64,000 bases of DNA, from assembly GCF_014652215.1 (NCBI RefSeq), contig NZ_BMYJ01000012.1, forward strand, positions 20,426 to 84,425. Reading direction: 5' to 3'. Below the pieces are notes generated by a model. That model saw only the letters and a list, made by a program, of their open reading frames with translations. It made no database searches and was not told where the DNA came from. Positions 40,143 through 50,087 of the stretch are shown here, piece by piece; position 1 is the stretch's first letter, and every line of letters starts with the position of its first letter. The DNA comes from Neogemmobacter tilapiae (lineage in GTDB: Bacteria > Pseudomonadota > Alphaproteobacteria > Rhodobacterales > Rhodobacteraceae). Position numbers and translations under genes: made by a program.

Positions 40143-41087
40143 ATGCTGAAGAATATCGCTGCGGTCGCCGTGCTGGCCACCGCCTTTGGAACGCACGCCT
40201 TCGCGCAAGAGGCCAAGACCATCGGGGTCTCGATCCCGGCGGCGGACCATGGCTGGACGGCGGGTGTTGTCTATCACGCAGAACGCGTGGCCGAGATGAT
40301 CCGCGCCGAACATCCGGGTTCGACGGTCATCGTCAAAACATCGCCCGACGCGGCCAGCCAGGCCAACGCTTTGCAGGACTTGGCGGTGCAGGGTCTGGAC
40401 GCGCTGGTGATCCTGCCGACCGATCCCGATCCGCTGGTGAACGCCATCCGCGAAATCAAGGATGCGGGCACCTTCGTGACCATCGTCGACCGTGCGCCCA
40501 GCCAGAACGACAGCTCGGTGCGTGACCTCTATGTCGCGGGCAACAACTTTGCGCTGGGCCAGGTGGCAGGCGACTACATCAAGGCGACGACGCCGGATGC
40601 GCAAGTCGTGGTGATCCGTGGCATGCCGATCCCGATTGACGAAGAGCGTCAGGCGGGTTTTGACAAAGCCATCGAAGGTTCGGGCGTCACCGTTCTGGAC
40701 CGTCAGTTTGGCAACTGGAACCGTGATGATGCGTTCAAAGTGACGCAGGACTTCCTGACCAAATTCGACAAGATCGACGTGATCTGGTGCCAGGATGACG
40801 ATATGGCCGTGGGCGTTCTGCAAGCCATCGAACAGGCGGGGCGGACGGACATCCAATATGTCGTGGCCGGTGCGGGTTCGAAGGACATGATCAAAAAGGT
40901 CATGGACGGCGACAAGATGATCCCGGTCGATGTGCTGTATCCGCCAGCCATGGTGGGCACCGCGATGGAACTGACGGCCGCTGCCGTGTTCAACAACGTG
41001 CCGGTGCATGGAACCTATGTGCTGGATGCGACGCTGATCACCAAGGACAATGCGGCGAATTACTACTTCCCTGACTCGCCGTTCTGA
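40143..41087 (+). CDS. Sugar ABC transporter substrate-binding protein, RbsB type
   Basis: A 314-residue periplasmic receptor with a signal peptide (ending at THAFAQ) and the type I binding-protein fold (IGVSIPAADHGWTAGVVYHAE, ALQDLAVQGLDALVILPTDPDP, VIWCQDDDMAVGVLQAI). Last gene of the operon, followed by a textbook terminator. The ligand is not identifiable; a pentose or hexose taken up under LacI control is likely. Confidence 0.95.
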   Translation: MLKNIAAVAVLATAFGTHAFAQEAKTIGVSIPAADHGWTAGVVYHAERVAEMIRAEHPGSTVIVKTSPDAASQANALQDLAVQGLDALVILPTDPDPLVNAIREIKDAGTFVTIVDRAPSQNDSSVRDLYVAGNNFALGQVAGDYIKATTPDAQVVVIRGMPIPIDEERQAGFDKAIEGSGVTVLDRQFGNWNRDDAFKVTQDFLTKFDKIDVIWCQDDDMAVGVLQAIEQAGRTDIQYVVAGAGSKDMIKKVMDGDKMIPVDVLYPPAMVGTAMELTAAAVFNNVPVHGTYVLDATLITKDNAANYYFPDSPF

Positions 41088-41105
41088 TCTGGTGGGACAG
41101 AACGG

Positions 41106-41137
41106 AACCGGGGCGCATCGCTGCGCCCCGGTTTTTT
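41106..41137 (+). terminator. Rho-independent terminator of the second sugar ABC operon
   Basis: A twelve-pair GC-rich stem (AACCGGGGCGCA with TGCGCCCCGGTT, loop TCGC), its last two T being the start of a six-T run followed by G. Confidence 0.95.
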
Positions 41138-41148
41138 GTTGCACATGC

Positions 41149-41263
41149 CCCCCGCCCCATCCCGCCCCCACAAGGGGGGAGGGGGCCGCGGTGAATCAAG
41201 GAGAGCCCTTTGCAAGGAAGCGCTTTCCCCTCCCCCTTGTGGGGAGGGGTTAGGGGTGGGGGG
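41149..41263. repeat. Dispersed GC-rich palindromic repeat, copy 2 (inverted pair)
   Basis: Two related GC-rich arms face each other. The right arm holds CCCCTCCCC (41227-41235) and GGGGAGGGG (41241-41249) followed by TTAGGGGTGGGG. The left arm is its approximate inverse (41150-41185). It fills the gap between the terminator and the convergent katG stop. Confidence 0.8.
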
Positions 41264-41265
41264 CT

Positions 41266-43546
<2,281 letters not shown>

Positions 43547-44440
43547 ATGATTGGCATCACCCTCAAACACTTGCGCTATTTCGACGCCTTGGCCCAGCAA
43601 GGCCACTTTGGCCGCGCGGCGGAAATCTGTGCCATCAGCCAGCCCGCCCTTTCCGTCCAGATCAAGGAACTTGAGGCGCTGCTCGGTGCCCCCCTTGTCG
43701 AACGCGGCCCGCGCCAGATCAGGCTGACCGCCTTGGGCGAAAGTTTTGCCCAGCGTGCCCGCGACATTCTGTGTGCCGTGGATGAGCTGGGCAATCTCGC
43801 CCGCGCCTCCACCGGCCCCCTGACAGGCCGTTTGCGCATCGGCGTCATTCCCACCGTCGCCCCCTATCTTTTGCCCCGCATTATCCAAAGGTTGGCCGCC
43901 GAACATCCGGATCTCGATTTGCATCCGCGCGAGGCAGTCACGCAAAAGCTGGTTGATGATCTGCTGGGGGGTGGGCTGGATCTGGCCGTTGTTGCCTTGC
44001 CTGTCTCTGAAACGTCGCTGTTTGAGCTTCCGCTGTTTACCGAAGAATTCGTGCTGGTCCGGCCTGCGGCCGAGGCGGCTCGCCCGGTCCCCAACCCCGA
44101 AACCCTGCGCACCATGCGATTGTTGCTGCTGGAAGAAGGTCATTGCTTTCGCGATCAAGCCCTGTCGTTCTGCAAAATGAACCCAGCCACCACCCGCGAT
44201 CTGATGGAGGGCAGTTCACTGTCGACCCTTGTTCAGATGGTCGGGGCGGGGATCGGCGTGACCCTTGTTCCCCAGATGGCGGTCGAGGTCGAAACCCGCA
44301 CCGCACCGGTAGCGGTGGCACGGCTGCCAGCCCCCCATCCCGTGCGAACCATCGGATTGGTCTGGCGCAAGTCGAACCCTTTGTCGAGCCAATTCAAGGG
44401 CCTGTCGCGCGTCGTGCAGCAGGCCATGCAGGTTGGATGA
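43547..44440 (+). CDS. oxyR: Hydrogen-peroxide-sensing LysR regulator OxyR
   Basis: A 297-residue LysR regulator with N-terminal winged helix (TLKHLRYFDALAQQGHFGRAAEICAISQPALSVQI). The redox pair Cys200 and Cys209 sits in LEEGHCFRDQALSFC, with the same spacing as E. coli Cys199/Cys208, which form the sensing disulfide. Together with divergent katG this is a confident OxyR. Confidence 0.94.
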   Translation: MIGITLKHLRYFDALAQQGHFGRAAEICAISQPALSVQIKELEALLGAPLVERGPRQIRLTALGESFAQRARDILCAVDELGNLARASTGPLTGRLRIGVIPTVAPYLLPRIIQRLAAEHPDLDLHPREAVTQKLVDDLLGGGLDLAVVALPVSETSLFELPLFTEEFVLVRPAAEAARPVPNPETLRTMRLLLLEEGHCFRDQALSFCKMNPATTRDLMEGSSLSTLVQMVGAGIGVTLVPQMAVEVETRTAPVAVARLPAPHPVRTIGLVWRKSNPLSSQFKGLSRVVQQAMQVG

Positions 44441-44476
44441 TGTAAAGCCTTTGCCTTGGAGTTGAACTGGTTCTAT

Positions 44477-44490
44477 CCTGTCGGGACAGG
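44477..44490. promoter_or_regulatory. 14-bp palindrome before the DUF4178 module
   Basis: CCTGTC and GACAGG flank GG, ending 32 bases before the first start codon. A second palindrome, GAAC-TG-GTTC, lies just upstream (44463-44472). Either could be an operator, or the first could form a leader RNA hairpin. Confidence 0.4.
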
Positions 44491-44522
44491 GAAAGATTTT
44501 TTCGACGAGCCGGGATCATTCA

Positions 44523-45143
44523 ATGGCTTTCAGCGCGAATTGCCCGCAATGCGGAAATGCTGTGTCGCCCCGCTTGGCGGTGGCCAAAACCCTTTCCTGT
44601 GACAGCTGCGGCACGACCCTTTTCCTTGAGGATCAGGCGGTTCGCCTAGCGGGAATCCAAGGCGTTCTGCATGAGATTCCAAGCCTTGTCGCCTTGGGCG
44701 AAAAGGTGCGACTGGGTCGGTTCGTTTTGCGGCCCATCGGGCTGGTACGGTTCAGCTATGGGCGCGGCACTTGGGACGAATATTGGTGTGAACAGGGGGC
44801 AGGTGGTCAGGGCGTCTGGCTGTCGGTGGACGAAGGCGAGTTGGTGGTGCAGGCGGCATTGGACACGACTCAGGCCCGCCTGCCGCTCCGGGGTCGGCCC
44901 AGCCTTGGACAGACCTTTCATTGGGAAGGCGCAAGCTGGCGGGTGACGGAATTCGAAATGGCGACCTGTCTGGGTTGGAAGGGCGAACTGCCCGAGGTTC
45001 TTGCCGTCGGAAAAAGCCATGATTTCGTGAACTGCTCGGCAGGGGAACGCCTGCTGTCCGGCGAATTCGACGCCGACGGAACAGCGCATTGGTTTCTGGG
45101 GGAATGGGTCGATGCCTATGACCTGCGGCGGGGGGTGGCATGA
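44523..45143 (+). CDS. Zinc-ribbon DUF4178 protein (first)
   Basis: A 206-residue soluble protein. It begins with a four-Cys zinc ribbon (NCPQCGNAV then LSCDSCGTTLF), followed by one DUF4178 beta-barrel-like domain with the phrase YGRGTWDEYWCEQG near residue 80 and the matching LGEWVDAYDLRRG at the end. The domain's biochemical role is not established. First gene of the polyamine-linked module; its stop overlaps the start of the next gene (ATGA). Confidence 0.85.
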   Translation: MAFSANCPQCGNAVSPRLAVAKTLSCDSCGTTLFLEDQAVRLAGIQGVLHEIPSLVALGEKVRLGRFVLRPIGLVRFSYGRGTWDEYWCEQGAGGQGVWLSVDEGELVVQAALDTTQARLPLRGRPSLGQTFHWEGASWRVTEFEMATCLGWKGELPEVLAVGKSHDFVNCSAGERLLSGEFDADGTAHWFLGEWVDAYDLRRGVA

Positions 45144-46444
45144 CCGGGGCCACCGACCGTTTGCAGAAAATTCAATGTCCGTCCTGCGGGGCGGGGCTGG
45201 ATGTTCTGGGCGGTGGACGGGTCAAGGTGCAGATCTGCGGCTATTGCGGGACGGAACTGGACGCCGTTGCAGGCTACAAGGCACTGCGCCAGTTCAACGA
45301 CCTAAAGCGGCCCGACACGCCTTTTCGGCTGGGGATGGAAGGCGAGATCGCAGGGGTTCGCCAGCAGATCATCGGCATTATGGGGCAGGTTGAGGTTTGG
45401 GAAGGCCAGACCTGGCGTTGGGTCGACCATCTGCTCTATTCCGAAACCCATGGCTATTCCTGGCTGACTCTGGAAGACGGCCATCTGGTCTGGTCACGTC
45501 GTGTGCGCTGGGCTTTGCCGATGGTGGCCTATGACCTTCATGGCATTGAACATGGCGAGCATCGACCGGGTTTCCGGGCCCTTGGCCGCGACTGGACCTA
45601 TTTTGAAAGCGGGGTGCAAAAGACCGATTTCGTCGAAGGCGCCTTTACGTGGGAGCCGAAAATGGGTGACGGCGTGCAGGTCATCCGCTGGTTGACCCCC
45701 GGCGAGATGCTGTCGGTCGAGTTGTCGGGGACCGAGCAAGAAACCACGCTTTCCGTTCTGTTGGATCGCTTGGCTGTGCTGAAAAGTTTCGGTCTTGACC
45801 CCGCTGAAGTGCGAGGGGGCTGGGGGCAACATGTGTTGACGCCCATCACGGTTGGCAAAGAGATGGGTTATACAGCCACCGTCGCCGGGGGCTTTCTGGC
45901 CGCAACTTTGGCCCTGATGCTGCTGCTGGCCGCGCGGGGCGAAGAGGTTCTTGCGGCACAGACATTCCCGATTACAGCGTTGCCGAAGGTCATCGAAATG
46001 CCTTTGACGGGGCAGGGCGAATTGGTTTCGGTGGAGTTTGCGTCGGACATGGCGAATGCTTGGACCGAGCTGGAAGTCGATGTTGATGGCCCCGATGGCG
46101 AACCCTTGTTTGAAACATCCCGTCTGATCGAATATTATTCGGGCTATGAGGGCGGCGAAAGCTGGTCCGAAGGCGACCGTCGGGACGTTCTGGTCTTTCG
46201 CGCCGAAGGGCCTGGCATCTATCGCATGAATTTGGCGATGGGCGAGACGGGCGTCGAAGCCTATGGTGCCGTGCAAGAGGCGACCAAGATTTCGGTCCAA
46301 GCCCAAGAGGGTGTGGCGGCATTCCGTTGGCTTTGGGTGGCCACGGCTATCTTTTTGATTGTCATGTCCGTCGGCCCGATCCGACATTGGATGGCCTGGC
46401 ACGGCCGTTTGAAACAAGGGGATTGGACCGATGACGAGGATTAG
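45140..46444 (+). CDS. Membrane-anchored zinc-ribbon DUF4178 protein (second)
   Basis: A 434-residue protein with an N-terminal zinc ribbon (CPSCGAGLD, ICGYCGTELD), a DUF4178 domain (about 60-200, with WRWVDHLLYSETHGYSWLTLEDGHLVWSR-type phrases), then two membrane segments (around 237-256 and 395-415). Between them lies a beta-rich domain of about 135 residues, probably outside the cytoplasm. This looks like a larger, membrane-tethered partner of the preceding DUF4178 protein. Its stop (46442-46444) lies three bases before the small ORF at 46448. Confidence 0.85.
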   Translation: MTGATDRLQKIQCPSCGAGLDVLGGGRVKVQICGYCGTELDAVAGYKALRQFNDLKRPDTPFRLGMEGEIAGVRQQIIGIMGQVEVWEGQTWRWVDHLLYSETHGYSWLTLEDGHLVWSRRVRWALPMVAYDLHGIEHGEHRPGFRALGRDWTYFESGVQKTDFVEGAFTWEPKMGDGVQVIRWLTPGEMLSVELSGTEQETTLSVLLDRLAVLKSFGLDPAEVRGGWGQHVLTPITVGKEMGYTATVAGGFLAATLALMLLLAARGEEVLAAQTFPITALPKVIEMPLTGQGELVSVEFASDMANAWTELEVDVDGPDGEPLFETSRLIEYYSGYEGGESWSEGDRRDVLVFRAEGPGIYRMNLAMGETGVEAYGAVQEATKISVQAQEGVAAFRWLWVATAIFLIVMSVGPIRHWMAWHGRLKQGDWTDDED

Positions 46445-46447
46445 GTC

Positions 46448-46606
46448 ATGACGCTGTTTCGGGCGATCGTTCTGGCAGGCTGTGGTGCCACCTTTACCGG
46501 GGCGGGTTGGCTGTCCTATGCCGGGGTGGGGGCCGAGGATCAGACAGTGCAATCGGTGCGGCAGGGTAGCCTGGGCAACGGTTCGGGCAATGCGGATGTG
46601 AAATGA
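46448..46606 (+). CDS. Small membrane or exported peptide of the DUF4178 module (52 residues)
   Basis: A 52-residue ORF in the tight gap between the second DUF4178 gene and the DUF350 gene. It has an N-terminal hydrophobic segment with a Cys (IVLAGCGATFTGAGWLSY) and a polar tail rich in Ser, Gly and Asn (SVRQGSLGNGSGNADVK). The Leu-Ala-Gly-Cys stretch resembles a lipoprotein signal, so it may be a lipopeptide. I recognise no family. Its placement, matching codon use and lack of overlap with neighbours support it as a real gene. Confidence 0.7.
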   Translation: MTLFRAIVLAGCGATFTGAGWLSYAGVGAEDQTVQSVRQGSLGNGSGNADVK

Positions 46607-46619
46607 AAGGGACAGGACA

Positions 46620-46847
46620 ATGAATCTTCTGGCGGCAATCAACCCTGCCGAAGTGGTTGCGACGGTGGTCTATACGCTGATCGGGCTGGGGATGCTGGGC
46701 CTGTGCTGGTATCTGATCACCCGCGTCGCGCCGTTTTCGGTGATCAAGGAAATCGAACAGGATCAGAACAGCGCCCTCGCCATTCTGGTGGGGTCCATCT
46801 TCGTGGCCCTGTCGATTATCATCGGTGCGGTGATCCTCTCATCATGA
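46620..46847 (+). CDS. DUF350-family small membrane protein (YjfL-like)
   Basis: A 75-residue protein with two membrane helices (VVATVVYTLIGLGMLGLCWY and ALAILVGSIFVALSIIIGAV) joined by a charged linker (IKEIEQDQN), the DUF350 pattern. Related YjfL in E. coli sits in an operon with a PspA-like protein and a glutathionylspermidine-synthase-like enzyme. Function is not established. It overlaps the aminopropyltransferase start by ATGA at 46844. Confidence 0.85.
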   Translation: MNLLAAINPAEVVATVVYTLIGLGMLGLCWYLITRVAPFSVIKEIEQDQNSALAILVGSIFVALSIIIGAVILSS

Positions 46848-48409
46848 CCGAAGGCCCTGACGAGGCCGCCAGCGCGGCCTTGCTGACCCGCCAGCGCGAA
46901 ACGTGGCTGCTGGCGGCGACCTTTGTCGTTGCCGTGGCCGGTCTGATCTATGAATTGGTGGCCGCTACCCTGTCCAGTTACCTTCTGGGCGATAGCGTGC
47001 GGCAATTTTCACTGGTGATCGGCATCTATCTGGCCTCGATGGGTCTGGGGGCTTGGCTTTCGCGCTTTGTGGGTCAGGCCTTGCCCGGTTTCATCTGGGC
47101 GCAGATTGCGCTGGGCGTGATCGGCGGCTTTATGGCCCCGCTTCTCTATTTCACCTATGCCGCGACGGGGGATGTCGAACTGCCTCTTTTTGCCGCGCTG
47201 ATTGCTGTGGGGGCCCTGTCTGGCATGGAAATCCCCCTGATTGCCCGCATCCTGAAACAGATCGGCGCGCCGGAATTCCGGTTCGAGAATGTGCTGACGG
47301 TCGATTATGCTGGGGCGCTGGCCGCTTCGCTGCTGTTTCCCACGCTCATCCTGCCGCATCTGGGGCTGATGTCGGCCAGTCTGGCCTTTGGCATGATGAA
47401 CCTGTTGGTGGCGGGCATGTCGCTGTGGATTTTCCGCGATCTGGCCCCGCGTCTGGCTGTATTGGTTTGGGGCCTCGCCGTTCTGGCCACGGGCCTTGCG
47501 CTTTGGCAGGCCGAGCGCATGGTCTCGGTCGCCGAGGCGGCGCTTTATGATGATGACATCATCCTGGCCGAACAGACCCCCTTCCAGCGCATCGTGGTGA
47601 CACGGTTCCGTGAAAGGGTGCGGTTGTTCTTGGATGGGTCGATCCAGTTCGACAGCATCGACGAATATCGCTATCACGAAATGCTGGTCCATCCCGCGAT
47701 GGCCTTGGCGGGCCGGGCCGAACGGGTTCTGATCCTTGGCGGTGGCGACGGCATGGCTCTGCGCGAGGTGCTGCGTCATTCACAGGTTCAGGCCGTGACG
47801 CTGGTCGATCTGGACCCCGCCATGACAACCCTGTTCCGCGAAGATCCCGATCTGGCGGCGCTGAATGCCGGGGCTTTGTCTGATCCGCGTGTCACCATCG
47901 TAAACCGCGATGCCTGGAAATTCGTGGAAGAAGATCAGGGCTTGTTCGACGTGATTCTGGCCGATCTGCCCGACCCGAAATCCATCGCTCTGTCAAAACT
48001 CTATACCCGCGAATTTTATGCGATGGCGATGGAACGCCTGTCGCCAAGGGGGGCAATGGCCGTGCAGGCCGGTTCGCCGCTTTTCGCGCGCGATGCCTAT
48101 TGGTCGGTCATTCGCACCTTGCGTGAAACCCGCAATCCCAGCGCGCCAGAGGCCGGGCTTCACCTGCAACCCTATCACGCCTACCTGCCCAGCTTTGGTG
48201 ACTGGGGCTTTGCCTTGGTGACACAGCAGCCCCATACAAACAATCTGACCGACCTGCCGCCCGGTTTGCGCTATCTGACGCCAGAAATTTGGGCCGAAGC
48301 GCAGGTTTTTGCCCCCGATGCCGCCGACAGTCGGCCCCGCCCCAACAGCCTGCGCGATCACGCCTTGGTGGGTTATTACAATGACGGTTGGGACCGTTGG
48401 TTCCGCTAG
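46844..48409 (+). CDS. speE: Membrane-anchored polyamine aminopropyltransferase (SpeE-like)
   Basis: A 521-residue fusion. The first 220 or so residues form about seven membrane helices. The rest is a spermidine-synthase-like domain with the AdoMet-type motif LILGGGDGMALREVLRH, an acidic VDLDPAM cofactor site, and the catalytic region VILADLPDPKS (classical spermidine synthases have a similar DxxDP). It would move an aminopropyl group from decarboxylated AdoMet to an amine at the membrane. The start at 46844 overlaps the DUF350 stop. The stop is read on CTAG shared with the convergent speD stop. Confidence 0.9.
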   Translation: MTEGPDEAASAALLTRQRETWLLAATFVVAVAGLIYELVAATLSSYLLGDSVRQFSLVIGIYLASMGLGAWLSRFVGQALPGFIWAQIALGVIGGFMAPLLYFTYAATGDVELPLFAALIAVGALSGMEIPLIARILKQIGAPEFRFENVLTVDYAGALAASLLFPTLILPHLGLMSASLAFGMMNLLVAGMSLWIFRDLAPRLAVLVWGLAVLATGLALWQAERMVSVAEAALYDDDIILAEQTPFQRIVVTRFRERVRLFLDGSIQFDSIDEYRYHEMLVHPAMALAGRAERVLILGGGDGMALREVLRHSQVQAVTLVDLDPAMTTLFREDPDLAALNAGALSDPRVTIVNRDAWKFVEEDQGLFDVILADLPDPKSIALSKLYTREFYAMAMERLSPRGAMAVQAGSPLFARDAYWSVIRTLRETRNPSAPEAGLHLQPYHAYLPSFGDWGFALVTQQPHTNNLTDLPPGLRYLTPEIWAEAQVFAPDAADSRPRPNSLRDHALVGYYNDGWDRWFR

Positions 48410-48750
48410 CCCCGCCGCACCAGTTGGGCCGTGACTCGCGCCGGGGCAAAAGCCTCTTCCAGCACTCTGCGGGCCGGTTCAGGATCAGCCGCGCCACAAA
48501 GAAAGATATCCAAGGCGACAAATCCGGTTTCCGGCCAAGTGTGAATCGATATATGCGATTCCGCCAGCAACAGCACCCCCGTCACCCCGCCCCCCGGAAA
48601 GGGATGCAGCATGGCCTGCAAGACCCGCGCGCCCGCCGCCTTGGCCGCCCGTTTCAGGCAATTCTCCACCTCTTCCAGACTCAGGGTCCGGGCTTCGTGG
48701 AAATCCAGCAACAAGTGTTGGCCGGGCAGTGGAGCAGCGGTTCGGTCCAT
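48406..48750 (-). CDS. speD: S-adenosylmethionine decarboxylase proenzyme (SpeD)
   Basis: A 114-residue pyruvoyl-type AdoMet decarboxylase. The autocleavage site is in LLAESHISIHTWPE, where the Ser after Glu becomes the pyruvoyl group, with the conserved TWPE. It supplies decarboxylated AdoMet, the co-substrate of the aminopropyltransferase. It is encoded convergently and its stop codon overlaps that gene's. The ATG at 48750 is preferred; another at 48774 would add eight residues (MKCGQVDK) and cannot be excluded. Confidence 0.9.
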   Translation of the reverse strand: MDRTAAPLPGQHLLLDFHEARTLSLEEVENCLKRAAKAAGARVLQAMLHPFPGGGVTGVLLLAESHISIHTWPETGFVALDIFLCGAADPEPARRVLEEAFAPARVTAQLVRRG

Positions 48751-48862
48751 CTTATCGACCTGCCCGCATTTCATCGAAAGGTAAAGCAGATTGCAGGACG
48801 CCTTCTGCCCCTTTTCACCCGACCGGTGTCATCATAGGTCTGGCGTCGCAGCAAGGTCAGCA

Positions 48863-49429
48863 ATGATGCCTCTTTGGATCGACAGCCTGTTTCCCGATAC
48901 GGTTCTGGTCTTGGGGCCGGGCCAAAATTTGCTAAGGCTGGCCGAGGCCCGGCTGCAACTGCCACCCCGTGACATCGCCCGCGCCGCCTCGGGCCTGCCT
49001 CTTTGGCCAGCCGACCGCCGCGGCGCGTTCAGCCATTGGCAGGGACAAAGCCTTTGCCTGCTGGCGCGCGGCGCGGCGCACCACTATGGCGCCGATGTCG
49101 AAGGCCGGGCCGATGCCGAAACCGCCGGCCTATTGCGGGCCGAGGCGATGGGCGCGGGCGACCTTGCCAAGCTGCGCGCGCGCGCCTTGCCCGATGTCGA
49201 AACTCTGATCTTTTCGGCCAAGGAAAGCTTTTTCAAAGCGGCGTTTCCGCTGGTCGGTCGGGTCTTTGGCTTTGACGCGCTGGAACTGGCCGAGCCGCCC
49301 CAAACAGATCATCTGGCTTTCGTGTTGACGCAAAATCTGGCCCCTGCTTTGCGGCAGGGACAGCGTGTCCGCGTCCGCTATGTCAGATTGGAAAACGCCG
49401 TCGTCACATGGACCAGATTGTCGGCATGA
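48863..49429 (+). CDS. 4'-phosphopantetheinyl transferase (EntD/Sfp-like)
   Basis: A 188-residue phosphopantetheinyl transferase with the family motifs GADVEG (metal-binding Asp/Glu) and FSAKESFFKA (Trp/Phe-x-x-Lys-Glu motif). It would load the carrier domain of the NRPS encoded at 54798. Two adjacent ATGs (48863, 48866) could start it. Its 3' end overlaps the convergent sigma-factor gene by 52 bases. It is divergent from speD. Confidence 0.88.
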   Translation: MMPLWIDSLFPDTVLVLGPGQNLLRLAEARLQLPPRDIARAASGLPLWPADRRGAFSHWQGQSLCLLARGAAHHYGADVEGRADAETAGLLRAEAMGAGDLAKLRARALPDVETLIFSAKESFFKAAFPLVGRVFGFDALELAEPPQTDHLAFVLTQNLAPALRQGQRVRVRYVRLENAVVTWTRLSA

Positions 49430-49950
49430 TCGCCCATCGCCAACAACAGCCGTGCATGGCTTTTCGCAATGATCGCATGGATACGGGCCGGGGAAAGCCC
49501 TTCCCGCGCCGCAATATCCACTTGGCGGCACTCTCCCAAGCGATGATCCAGAAACATGCGCCTGTGTGACAACGGCAGAGTTTGCAAACCCGCCATCAGC
49601 ACCGCCAACTGTTCCCTGTCCGCACAACGCTGCTCCGGTCCCGGAGCCGGGCTGGCCGGTTCTTCGGTTTCGCCGCCGCTATCCCTGGCTGATCGCCGCA
49701 ACTGGTCCAGCGCCAGATTGCGCACCATCCGCCGCAAAAGGCCCCGTGCACTGCCCAGTTCCGGCCCGATGGCCCGACTGTCCAGACAGCGCAGCGCCGC
49801 TTCTTGCACCACATCCTCGGCGCGATCCCTCGCCCCCAGAATGCGCATCGCATCGCCGATCAGCAATTCGCGTTCTTCAATCAGATGGGCGATCAGTTTC
49901 TGACGCGTCAAGGCGCAGGCAAACGCCTGATTTTGGGCAGATTCAGACAT
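49378..49950 (-). CDS. ECF-type RNA polymerase sigma factor (FecI-like)
   Basis: A 190-residue sigma-70 factor with region 2 (AMRILGARDRAEDVVQEAALRCLD then LRRMVRNLALDQLRR) and region 4 (LPLSHRRMFLDHRLGE and an HTH at DIAAREGLSPARIHAIIAKSHARL). Size and placement in a siderophore locus suggest an iron-starvation sigma. No FecR-type anti-sigma gene follows; the neighbour is the PPTase. Confidence 0.85.
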   Translation of the reverse strand: MSESAQNQAFACALTRQKLIAHLIEERELLIGDAMRILGARDRAEDVVQEAALRCLDSRAIGPELGSARGLLRRMVRNLALDQLRRSARDSGGETEEPASPAPGPEQRCADREQLAVLMAGLQTLPLSHRRMFLDHRLGECRQVDIAAREGLSPARIHAIIAKSHARLLLAMGDHADNLVHVTTAFSNLT

Positions 49951-50049
49951 GACGGGCCAAGCTTTCCAAAGGGTTGGGTCTGCTTGGCACCGGGCTGAGT
50001 AGATGCCCGCCTTCTATCTGATGGGCTCTCTGGCGGCAACAGCGATATG

Positions 50050-50062
50050 CAATCAGTGATTG
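50050..50062. promoter_or_regulatory. 13-bp palindrome upstream of the sigma-factor gene
   Basis: CAATCA and TGATTG flank a central G. It lies 100 bases before the sigma start and 26 bases beyond the hydroxylase stop. It may be an iron-responsive operator, though it does not clearly match a Fur, Irr or RirA consensus. Confidence 0.35.
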
Positions 50063-50087
50063 AAAATCGGCGGGTCGCCGCGCCGAT

